From assembly GCA_964423865.1 (NCBI GenBank), contig CAYRGN010000010.1:1-64000 (forward strand): a stretch of 64,000 nucleotides of DNA. Direction: 5' to 3'. Below, one piece after another: positions 51,793-59,103 of this stretch. Under the pieces are notes generated by a model, which was not told the DNA's origin, made no database searches, and saw only the letters and a list, made by a program, of their open reading frames with translations. Every line of letters begins with the position of its first letter. The stretch's first letter is position 1. The translations under genes were made by a program, and so were the position numbers. This stretch comes from Leadbetterella sp964423865. Lineage in GTDB: Bacteria > Bacteroidota > Bacteroidia > Cytophagales > Spirosomataceae.

Positions 51793-51851
51793 TTTTGCTG
51801 AGAATAAATTCTGAACAAAATTAGTCGAAATATAAGAAACATCAAAGACGA

Positions 51852-52046
51852 TTAATCGTCAATGTGTCCATAAGTCTTTTGCTTGTAAGTTGCTCTCAAG
51901 ACTTCGAATCTACGGGATACAGACCCTTTTTCAAATGCCTGCCGACGTCTGAGTTCTTTCAGTACCTTCGTTTTTTCAAACTTTTTCTTGAAACGCTTCA
52001 GCGCTTTATCGATTGATTCGTTTTCCTTTACCTGTATATGCAGCAT
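51852..52046 (-). CDS. rpsU: 30S ribosomal protein bS21
   Basis: The 64-residue basic protein has the bS21 features: MLHIQVKENESIDKALKRFK at the start, ELRRRQAFEKGSVSRR in the middle and a basic tail. bS21 sits at the 3' end of 16S rRNA and, in Bacteroidota, is part of the pocket that hides the anti-Shine-Dalgarno. The start codon is preceded by a strong AAGGAGGTG, exceptional in this window. It lies 59 bp upstream of the recombinase gene and may be cotranscribed with it. Confidence 0.96.
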   Translation of the reverse strand: MLHIQVKENESIDKALKRFKKKFEKTKVLKELRRRQAFEKGSVSRRFEVLRATYKQKTYGHIDD

Positions 52047-52052
52047 ACTTTA

Positions 52053-52061
52053 CACCTCCTT
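52053..52061 (-). promoter_or_regulatory. Strong Shine-Dalgarno sequence of rpsU
   Basis: On the minus strand AAGGAGGTG stands six bases before the rpsU ATG and matches the 16S rRNA 3' end completely. Other starts in the window lack such a motif. It is known in Bacteroidota that rpsU is a rare gene with a strong Shine-Dalgarno, allowing feedback by bS21. A -7 box TACCTTTG (minus, 52088-52081) lies just upstream. Confidence 0.85.
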
Positions 52062-52175
52062 CATTTTTTCTTTGGGAGTGCAAAGGTAAGAATTTAAGTG
52101 AGAAACTAAAAGTAAAAGTAAAAAATTCCGGATTGATTTCTGAAATTTACTCTGTCAATACTGCCGGATCGGATT

Positions 52176-53093
52176 TTACCTGATCCGGTTGTTTTCTTTC
52201 AGAATCTGATGGATCGTTTCTTCACTTTCATCGGTGATCAACCGGATTGCATTCACATCAAAACCGTTATCGAAACCATTAAGAACGATTTTTTGCGTGG
52301 ATCGTATTCGTTCTTCGTTGATTCCCTGCTCTTTGCCTTGAGTCAGCAATTGTTCTCTTAAGGTAATTATTCGCGTACTCATATCTTCCGATAGTTTTTG
52401 AATATCTTGTTCTAATTGGGTTTTATTAAGGCCACTACTTTCCAAATAAACAAAAACAGACTCAATTAGGTTCGAGTGTAAAAAGGGTTGGAGTCTTTTA
52501 AGGATTTCGAAAAAATAGGAATTGAGACTTTCCGGATCAAAAAAATACTTCTGAATCATCAAAGCGCTGCTAAGTAGGCCGTTATGAAGTTGCAGGATTT
52601 TTTCTGCCGGAAAGCGATGCAGGTTGACAAATTCGGTGAGAAATGCAGGAAGGTAACCTTTCAGTAAATCTGGAAGTCTCGGAAAGAATGACTCCAATGG
52701 TTTGAATTTCCAATCGGTTTTTCCGTGATAGTACAGTATCGGAATTATCAGTTCCGGCTTTTTCTTTTCTTTACGTTGCTTGCGGTAGGCTAAAGCCATG
52801 TATTCCAATAATTGAAAGGCAGTATCGGGATCAGGATGACTTTTGTGCTCCAGAAGCATACTAATCTGTACATTTTCTTGATTTTTTAATTTTACACTCC
52901 AAACCAAGTCGGAGTAAGAAGTTTTTAGATTTTCACCGATTAAGGAAGTATTTAGGGGAGCCAATGTTTCAAAATTAATAATCTGAACTATTGACTCCGG
53001 AAGGTGTTCTTGAAAAAAATCTACTGCCAATTCTTTCCGGGAGAGAATATCTTTGATAAAAGTGTCGTGAATGTGCGTAATCTTGTTCGGCAT
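52176..53093 (-). CDS. Rpn family recombination-promoting nuclease / PD-(D/E)XK transposase-like protein
   Basis: The 305-residue protein begins HIHDTFIKDILSRKELAVDF, the characteristic start of the Rpn/YhgA-like group, continues with YSDLVWSVKLKNQENVQISMLLEHKS (the acidic residues and Glu-x-Lys of a PD-(D/E)XK-type site) and LLEYMALAYRKQR. The C-terminal half is variable and helical. Rpn proteins are DNA endonucleases that increase recombination and are often horizontally moved. The gene is AT-richer than its neighbours and single. No terminal repeats are visible. Confidence 0.88.
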   Translation of the reverse strand: MPNKITHIHDTFIKDILSRKELAVDFFQEHLPESIVQIINFETLAPLNTSLIGENLKTSYSDLVWSVKLKNQENVQISMLLEHKSHPDPDTAFQLLEYMALAYRKQRKEKKKPELIIPILYYHGKTDWKFKPLESFFPRLPDLLKGYLPAFLTEFVNLHRFPAEKILQLHNGLLSSALMIQKYFFDPESLNSYFFEILKRLQPFLHSNLIESVFVYLESSGLNKTQLEQDIQKLSEDMSTRIITLREQLLTQGKEQGINEERIRSTQKIVLNGFDNGFDVNAIRLITDESEETIHQILKENNRIR

Positions 53094-53204
53094 GTTGTTG
53101 TGTGAATCTGCCGGTAAGATACAACTTGTATTTTATTAAAATAGTACTATAGGTTATTAAAATCGTAACGGTCTGCGATTTATTATCTACAGGCAATAAT
53201 TGGA

Positions 53205-54062
53205 TTACCTTTCATTGGCCAGATAGAGCCCTCCCAGCACCAGCGCGGTGCCGCCCCAGGTATACCAGGACAGGGGTTCATCCAGGAGGAGGTTGGCATA
53301 GATAAATCCAAAAATTGGGCAGAGGAAGAGGAAGAAGGAGGCCTTAACCGTGTCGGTTTTCAGGAGATAAAGCCACAACTGCACCGCGGCGACAGAGACG
53401 GGAATCACCAGCCAGGCGATGGAAAAAAATACGGTCATGTTCCATTCACTCCGCCCGCTTTCATGAAAATACAGGGTAAGGGGAAGCAGAAATATGCCGC
53501 CCAGGAACACCTGCCAGCCGTTAATGGTGAACCTCGACAAGCGCCATTTTACCTTGGAATAATACAACGTGCCTATAGAATAGGCCACCATGCTCAGGAA
53601 AATGAGCAGCAATCCCCGCGGCGTGGCATGCTGGTCTTGTAAAAGCGGGTAACACGCGATGGCTACGCCTATCAGCCCGAGAAATACCGCCAGCCACTGC
53701 CTCAGTCTGATCTTTTCACCCAGCCAGAACGTGGAAAGAATGCTGATCAGTAAGGTGTTGGTAGAGGTAGAAAGGCTGCCTATGCCCGCGGAAATTTCCC
53801 GCAGGGCAATGATGAACAAACCCAGGTAGAGGGTGGTGTTGAGAAGCCCGAAAATAATCAGCTGTTTCCATTCTCTCCCCCGGGGGAGACGTTCTTTTCG
53901 CACCACCTGCGCGTAAAAAATAAGCAGGGCGCCGGCGGAGAAAAAGCGGATCTGAAACATCAGCAAAGGTTCAATATACGGCAGTATGAGCTTGGCCGCC
54001 GAAGAAGCAGAGGCCCAAAGGGCGGCAAACAGCACACCCAGTAATATAAACCGGAAATTCAT
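53205..54062 (-). CDS. EamA/DMT family transporter
   Basis: The 285-residue protein has ten hydrophobic segments arranged as two five-helix EamA repeats, the second starting at about residue 150 (LLLIFLSMVAYSIGTLYYSK). Members export or take up metabolites such as amino acids; the substrate cannot be told. It overlaps tatD by four bases (ATGA at 54059-54062), so the two are translationally coupled. Confidence 0.9.
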   Translation of the reverse strand: MNFRFILLGVLFAALWASASSAAKLILPYIEPLLMFQIRFFSAGALLIFYAQVVRKERLPRGREWKQLIIFGLLNTTLYLGLFIIALREISAGIGSLSTSTNTLLISILSTFWLGEKIRLRQWLAVFLGLIGVAIACYPLLQDQHATPRGLLLIFLSMVAYSIGTLYYSKVKWRLSRFTINGWQVFLGGIFLLPLTLYFHESGRSEWNMTVFFSIAWLVIPVSVAAVQLWLYLLKTDTVKASFFLFLCPIFGFIYANLLLDEPLSWYTWGGTALVLGGLYLANER

Positions 54063-54838
54063 GCGATAAGGGCCCGGGCGGTTTGGGTGGTAAGGGTACG
54101 AATGTATTCGGCCTCCTTGCCGTACACTTCGGATAGTCGGGCAACTACCCGGTCGAGATAAGCGGGTTCGTTTCGCTTTCCGCGGTAGGGTACCGGCGCC
54201 AGGTAGGGCGCATCAGTTTCCAGTACAATAGATTCCAGAGGAATATCCGCAAGGAAACGATCCAATCCGCCGTTTTTAAAGGTCACCACTCCCCCGATAC
54301 CCAGCAGGAAATTCAGTCCGGTCACCCTTTCGGCATCTTCCCAGTTCCCGGAAAAACAATGGAAAATCCCTCTCAGGTCGGCCCAGCCGAACGCCTCTAT
54401 CAGGTCGCAGCACCGTTGTATAGCATTCAGGGAATTGTCTTTGGAATTGCGGGAATGGATGCAAATGGGGAGGCCGTACATCCGGGCCAGTTCCAGCTGC
54501 CTCATAAAGGCCGCCTCCTGCTGGGCGGTAAATGTCAGATCCCAGTAGAAATCTATCCCTATTTCCCCGATCATGATGAATTTTCGCTTTTTCAGTTCTT
54601 CCTCCACCCTTTGGAGTTCTTCCTCAAACCCCGCGTTCACATAAGAAGGGTGAAGCCCCATCATACTCAGGCAACGGTCCGGAAATTCCGCTTCCAGCGC
54701 GTACATGCCGGCTATGGTTTCCGAATTGCAGTTGGGCATCCAGATCTGTTCTACCCCCGCTGCCCGTGCCCGTTCCAGCATTTCATACTTATCTGACTCA
54801 TATTGCGCATCATAGATGTGCGCGTGCGTATCGATCAT
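54059..54838 (-). CDS. tatD: TatD family metal-dependent hydrolase
   Basis: TatD proteins are metal-dependent DNases/hydrolases with a TIM-barrel fold. The 259-residue protein has the N-terminal metal motif DTHAHIYDA (His5 and His7), GEIGIDFYWD with the bridging Glu, ICIHSRNS with His, IFHCFSGNWE and the last ligand in VLETDAPYLAP. Start ATG 54838 puts the metal motif at residues 3-7 as in the family; an earlier in-frame ATG nine codons upstream is less likely. The gene heads a two-gene unit with the EamA transporter. Confidence 0.93.
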   Translation of the reverse strand: MIDTHAHIYDAQYESDKYEMLERARAAGVEQIWMPNCNSETIAGMYALEAEFPDRCLSMMGLHPSYVNAGFEEELQRVEEELKKRKFIMIGEIGIDFYWDLTFTAQQEAAFMRQLELARMYGLPICIHSRNSKDNSLNAIQRCCDLIEAFGWADLRGIFHCFSGNWEDAERVTGLNFLLGIGGVVTFKNGGLDRFLADIPLESIVLETDAPYLAPVPYRGKRNEPAYLDRVVARLSEVYGKEAEYIRTLTTQTARALIA

Positions 54839-54947
54839 TTCCTCCCTTCCACTTTTGAAAGGCAAAATTACAAAGCTTTTTTGCCTTATTACTTTATTCT
54901 CTCCTTATATTTATCACTCCAAACCGAACAGATTAAACAAAATACGT

Positions 54948-56297
54948 ATGAACAGACGAAATTTCATTCAGACCACCGTGGCCGGAAGCTCCCTTCCTTT
55001 TATCGGGCATGCCATGCCCTTTGACAAACCTAAAACCGATAAGGTGAGACTGGGCTTCATTGGGGTAGGTTTGCGTGGGAGAAATCACCTTGCCGTGGCC
55101 GTGAACAGCGATGACGTGGAGGTAGTGGCGATCTGTGATATCGATCCGGATGCCATCCGGCGTTCACAGGAAATGATTCAAAAAGCGGGAAGAAAAGAAG
55201 CTGTGGCTTACGCGAAAAATGAAACCGACTATCACAATCTTCTAAAGCGCGACGATATTGACGGCGTAGTAATTTCTACTCCCTGGGAACTGCACGTGCC
55301 CATGAGTGTAGACTCCATGCGGGCCGGCAAATATACCGCCGTAGAAGTTTCGGCCACTGTCACCCTCCAGGAATCCTGGGACCTCGTGGATACATTCGAA
55401 GAAACGGGAAGTCATTGCATGATCCTGGAAAATGTGTGTTATCGGAGAGACGTGATGGCTGTATTGCACATGGTAAGAAAAGGACTTTTCGGAGATATTC
55501 AGTATGGCCACTGCGGCTACCAGCATGACCTCCGGGAAGTGAAATTCAATAACGGAAAACAAGCCTACGGAGGCGGGGTGGAATTCGGAGAGAAAGGTTT
55601 CTCGGAAGCCAAATGGAGAACCCAGCATTCTGTAGACCGTAACGGGGACCTGTACCCCACCCACGGACTGGGCCCGGTAGCGCACTGGATGAACATTAAC
55701 CGGGGAAATAAGTTCAACTACCTCACTTCTATGGCCACCAGCGCGAAAGGATTACACAAATACATCGTGGATAAGGGCGGCGCGGATCACCCCAACGCGA
55801 AGGTGAAATTTAAGCTGGGCGACATTGTGACCACCTCCATTCAGTGTGAGAACGGGGAGAATATCGTGATTATTCACGACACCAACCTCCCGCGTCCGTA
55901 TTCCTTGTGCTTCCGTGCCCAGGGTACCGAGGGCATCTGGATGGACGATAACGACATGATCTACCTGGAAGGCAAAAGCCCGAAACCCCACCAATGGGAG
56001 CCTTTTGAGAAATACCAGAAAGAGTACGATCACCCCCTGTGGAAGAAATTTGAAGAGAATGCCAAAAACGCGGGCCACGGCGGAATAGATTACTTTGTGC
56101 TGAGGGCCTTTATCGAGTCGATCAAACGTCAGGTAGCGCCTCCTATGGATGTGTATGACGCGGCGGCGTGGTCGGCCATCAGTCCTTTGTCTGAAATGTC
56201 GATTGCCCGGGGCAGTTCGCCGGTGGAAATCCCTGACTTTACCCGGGGCAAATGGAAAACCAATAAGCCGATTTTTGGGCTGAATGACCAATATTGA
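54948..56297 (+). CDS. Gfo/Idh/MocA family oxidoreductase, GH109-like
   Basis: The 449-residue protein starts with a twin-arginine signal (MNRRNFIQTTVAGSSLP). An NAD-binding domain (VRLGFIGVGLRGRNHLAVAV) is followed by a C-terminal domain with ENVCYRRDVMAVLHMVRKGLFG-like features and the GGYQHDLR-type block HCGYQHDLREVKF. These are marks of glycoside hydrolase family 109 (alpha-N-acetylgalactosaminidase using NAD). Substrate specificity is inferred from the family. The start at 54948 is set by the signal peptide; earlier in-frame ATGs would put it internally. It overlaps the GNAT gene by 14 bp. Confidence 0.85.
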   Translation: MNRRNFIQTTVAGSSLPFIGHAMPFDKPKTDKVRLGFIGVGLRGRNHLAVAVNSDDVEVVAICDIDPDAIRRSQEMIQKAGRKEAVAYAKNETDYHNLLKRDDIDGVVISTPWELHVPMSVDSMRAGKYTAVEVSATVTLQESWDLVDTFEETGSHCMILENVCYRRDVMAVLHMVRKGLFGDIQYGHCGYQHDLREVKFNNGKQAYGGGVEFGEKGFSEAKWRTQHSVDRNGDLYPTHGLGPVAHWMNINRGNKFNYLTSMATSAKGLHKYIVDKGGADHPNAKVKFKLGDIVTTSIQCENGENIVIIHDTNLPRPYSLCFRAQGTEGIWMDDNDMIYLEGKSPKPHQWEPFEKYQKEYDHPLWKKFEENAKNAGHGGIDYFVLRAFIESIKRQVAPPMDVYDAAAWSAISPLSEMSIARGSSPVEIPDFTRGKWKTNKPIFGLNDQY

Positions 56298-56838
56298 CCC
56301 GCTTCGGTTTCGACCGGCTTTGCCGGAAGACCTGGGAGAGATCGTCAGGATTTACAATTCTACGGTCTCTTCCCGTCTGGTTACGGCTGACCTTGAACCG
56401 GTTTCGGTAGAAAGCCGGGTGGAGTGGTTTTACCGGCATACGCCGGGGAAGCATCCTCTCTGGGTAGTGGAGGAGGCCGGTAAGGTCATCGGCTGGCTGG
56501 GTTTCCAGCCCTTCCACAGTCGTCCTGCCTACAATGCCACCGCCGAAATCAGTCTCTACCTGGATGAAACGGTACGTGGACGTGGACTGGGTCCCAAAAT
56601 TCTGGATTTTGCTTTGGAAACAGCGCCCTTGCTGGGCGTAGAAACCCTTATAGGGTTGATTTTTGAACACAATACCCCCAGCATTCGCCTCTTCGAAAAA
56701 GCGGGTTTCCGCGAGTGGGGTTTTTTACCTGAGGTAGCCAATCTTGACGGTACCCGGCGGGGACTGAAGTACTTTGGGCGGAAAGTAGGGTGCCCTTCGA
56801 CCCTTCGGCAAGCTCAGGACAGGCTAAGCTTAGGGTGA
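56284..56838 (+). CDS. GNAT N-acetyltransferase with a repeat-derived C terminus
   Basis: The protein of 184 residues fits the phosphinothricin acetyltransferase-like group of GNAT enzymes: LRFRPALPEDLGEIVRIYNS, AEISLYLDETVRGRGLGPKI (acetyl-CoA loop RGRGLG) and FEKAGFREWGFLPEVANLDG. The natural end should be near GLKYFGRKV. From there the reading frame enters a REP-like element and adds about 15 residues (CPSTLRQAQDRLSLG) before a stop inside the element. The enzyme is probably still active. The substrate is unknown. The start overlaps the end of the GH109-like gene. Confidence 0.88.
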   Translation: MTNIDPLRFRPALPEDLGEIVRIYNSTVSSRLVTADLEPVSVESRVEWFYRHTPGKHPLWVVEEAGKVIGWLGFQPFHSRPAYNATAEISLYLDETVRGRGLGPKILDFALETAPLLGVETLIGLIFEHNTPSIRLFEKAGFREWGFLPEVANLDGTRRGLKYFGRKVGCPSTLRQAQDRLSLG

Positions 56839-57063
56839 CAGTAGCGCAGGTTTTGCCATGTCAGGCTGAGCCTGTCGAAGCCCTACAGCTAAAGCGCCCT
56901 TCGACCCTTCGACAAGCTCAGGCCAGGCTAAGCTCAGGGTGACAGTAGCGCAGGTTTTGCCATGTCAGGCTGCCTGGGCGGCCCCGAGTTGTCGAAGCCC
57001 TACAGCTAAAGCGCCCTTCGACCCTTCGGCAAGCTCAGGACAGGCTAAGCTCAGGGTGACAGT
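56791..57063. repeat. Triplicated REP-like cluster
   Basis: Three long near-identical units follow one another. Each begins CCCTTCGACCCTTCG, continues CAAGCTCAGG-CAGGCTAAGC, ends in AGGGTGACAG, and is followed by TAGCGCAGGTTTTGCCATG or a variant. Inverted halves with GGCTGAGCCTGTCGAAGCCC occur between units. The first copy supplies the last codons and stop of the acetyltransferase gene. The region up to the TPM gene at 57100 contains nothing else but a short heptamer array at about 57073-57103. Confidence 0.9.
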
Positions 57064-57099
57064 AGCTTCTACCGCATCTAATATCTAACATCTCTCTCC

Positions 57100-57861
57100 T
57101 CAATAACTTCCACTTGCGCCACCGCCTCCGAAACTTCCACCGCCGAAGCCGCCAAAACCTCCGCCGCGTCCTCCTCCAAAGCTGCCTCCGCCCCATTGGC
57201 CCGACTGCCGTCCCCAGCCTGTATACGTGGTGTACGGCCAGGGGCTATCGTTCAGGATACTCCTGCCTCCGCCCCGGTTGCCGCCACCGCCTTTGGTGGC
57301 CATGATCACAAAGATAATCACCGCCAGGATAAGCAAAAGAATCAGTCCGGCCGGCAGGCCCTCTTCCTTGGGTTCGGCCTTGTATTCTCCCTGGGCATAC
57401 TTAATGATGGCTGTAGTGGCCTCATCAAGGCCCTGGTAATATTGAGCCGCCTGGAAATTCGGTGTGATGATATGGGTGATAATTCTTTTCGCGTAGATGT
57501 CGGGCAGCGCGCCTTCCATGCCGTACCCGGTTTGTATGGTTACTTTGCGGTCGCCCGCCGCCCAGAGCAGCACAATGCCGTTGTTCTTTCCTTCCTGGCC
57601 CACGCCCCATTTCCTGCCCAATTGGAGGGCATAGTCGGCAATTTCGTACGGTTGGGTGCTGTTTACAATCACCACCGCAATTTGGGTAGAGGTAGAATCG
57701 TGGTAGGCTACGAGCTTGTTTTCCAGGGCGTTGATCTGGGCATCGCTCAGCAGTCCGCCCACGTAATCGTTCACCAGACGGGGCGGATTGGGTTTTTCCG
57801 GAATATCCTGAGCAAAGACGTTCAGGCTTAAAAACAACAGTATAAAAAATCTGATTCTCAT
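57100..57861 (-). CDS. TPM domain membrane protein with Gly-rich tail
   Basis: The 253-residue protein has a signal peptide (FFILLFLSLNVFAQ), a TPM domain (about residues 25-155) with LVAYHDSTSTQIAVVIVNST and GVGQEGKNNGIVLLWAAGDRK, a membrane segment at about 172-190 and a Gly/Ser-rich tail (GGGSFGGGRGGGFGG). It is related to YgcG-type proteins, and the fold is linked to photosystem repair phosphatases in plants; the bacterial role is unclear. It overlaps the next upstream TPM gene by one base and is in one operon with lemA. Confidence 0.9.
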   Translation of the reverse strand: MRIRFFILLFLSLNVFAQDIPEKPNPPRLVNDYVGGLLSDAQINALENKLVAYHDSTSTQIAVVIVNSTQPYEIADYALQLGRKWGVGQEGKNNGIVLLWAAGDRKVTIQTGYGMEGALPDIYAKRIITHIITPNFQAAQYYQGLDEATTAIIKYAQGEYKAEPKEEGLPAGLILLLILAVIIFVIMATKGGGGNRGGGRSILNDSPWPYTTYTGWGRQSGQWGGGSFGGGRGGGFGGFGGGSFGGGGASGSY

Positions 57862-58289
57862 TATCCAAAGCTTATGTCGTTCGGGAGCTCATTTGCATTG
57901 GCTCCCTGTGCCGGGAAGTATTCCCGTAGCCTTTTTCCGGCTTCTTCTATGGCGCGGACAAACCCGTTTTCAAAGTCGCCTACACTGAAATTTTCCCTCA
58001 GGATTTCCAGTTCGGCATTCCAGAAGTGCTGTCCCACCTTTTGGCTGATTCCTTCGTCCCCGATAATCGCGAACTTCTTGTCTTCGTAAGCTAGATAGAT
58101 CAGCACCCCGTTTCGGAGCGCCGTTTTATGCAGGGATAAATAACGGAAGACTTCCCCTGCCCGTTCTATGGGGTCGGCCGTGGGGCAATGTTCTTCCACG
58201 TGGATCTTGATTTCCCCGGAGGTGAGCTCTTCCGCCTCATGGATGGCGTGAACGATATTCTTCTGCTGTATCTCGTTTAAGATGTACAT
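57861..58289 (-). CDS. TPM domain cytoplasmic-type protein
   Basis: The 142-residue protein has a TPM domain without signal peptide: KNIVHAIHEAEELTSGEIKI, then GVLIYLAYEDKKFAIIGDEG and an end with FENGFVRAIEEAGKRLREYF. It stands between lemA and the larger TPM gene, and the three are surely one unit; this lemA-TPM-TPM order is recurrent in bacteria. The function is unknown. Its last base is the first of the next gene's start codon. Confidence 0.88.
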   Translation of the reverse strand: MYILNEIQQKNIVHAIHEAEELTSGEIKIHVEEHCPTADPIERAGEVFRYLSLHKTALRNGVLIYLAYEDKKFAIIGDEGISQKVGQHFWNAELEILRENFSVGDFENGFVRAIEEAGKRLREYFPAQGANANELPNDISFG

Positions 58290-58351
58290 GGTCGGCTATC
58301 CGCTTGGAGAGCGGGGAGCAGTATCTGGCCCGCCCCCGGCTCGCGGTGGTC

Positions 58352-58942
58352 TTAGTCAAAGTTAAAATTTACATCCGGGGCCGTTTGGGCCGCTTCAGTG
58401 GCCTGGAACAGCTCTTTCCTGGCGAAGCCGAAGATGCCCGCCATCAGGTTGGCCGGGAAAGTCCGCACGGCCAGGTTATAATCGGCGGTAGTGTCGTTAA
58501 AATCTTTCCGGGCCACAGTAATCCGGTTTTCGGTTCCTTCCAGTTGGGCCTGAAGTTCCAGGAAGTTCTGGTTGGCTTTTAACTGGGGGTATTGCTCCAC
58601 GGCTACCAATAACCTGCTGAGAGATCCGCTCAACTGGCTTTGGGCCGCCTCAAATTTGGCCATATTTTCCGGTGTCAGGTCATCGGCTTCCAGTTTGATT
58701 TGAGTGGCTGCGGCGCGGGCGTTGATCACGTCAGTAAGCGTACTTTTTTCAAAATCAGCGGCACCCTGAACCGTTTTGACCAGGTTACCGATCAGGTCGC
58801 CTCTTCGTTGGTATTGGTTTTGAACCTCTCCCCACGCTTTTTCCACAAGGTTATCCTTGCTTACCAGTCCGTTATACGAACTACAGGAATAAACGCCGAA
58901 TAGAGCGATAAGACCAATCAGCAGTAACGTTCCTTTTTTCAT
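58352..58942 (-). CDS. LemA family protein
   Basis: The 196-residue protein has an N-terminal membrane anchor (LLIGLIALFGVYSCSSYNGL, which also resembles a lipoprotein signal with Cys20 or so), followed by the helical LemA domain with KAWGEVQNQYQRRGDLIGNL, QFNE-type AVEQYPQLKANQNFLELQAQ and TVARKDFNDTTADYNLAVRT. Such proteins are of unknown function and often lie next to TPM genes, as here. It heads the three-gene unit. Confidence 0.93.
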   Translation of the reverse strand: MKKGTLLLIGLIALFGVYSCSSYNGLVSKDNLVEKAWGEVQNQYQRRGDLIGNLVKTVQGAADFEKSTLTDVINARAAATQIKLEADDLTPENMAKFEAAQSQLSGSLSRLLVAVEQYPQLKANQNFLELQAQLEGTENRITVARKDFNDTTADYNLAVRTFPANLMAGIFGFARKELFQATEAAQTAPDVNFNFD

Positions 58943-59103
58943 TTTCGATTTTGTAGTTTAAGTTTAAATCCGACCCAAAGTTAAAGAAAGATCCGGTTTT
59001 GAGAAATATTATGGTAGGAACGTAGAAGAAACATGGCTGAACGGTTGTTAACTTTATTAATCGGCCTTTGCAGTACACATTTTTTTATCTGGGGTGCATA
59101 AAT

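Noticed and set aside
51852..52046. Region around rpsU as a tRNA or phage attachment site for the Xer-type recombinase
   Set aside because: No tRNA gene is seen and no direct repeats that could be att sites flank the recombinase; it looks like a housekeeping Xer protein.
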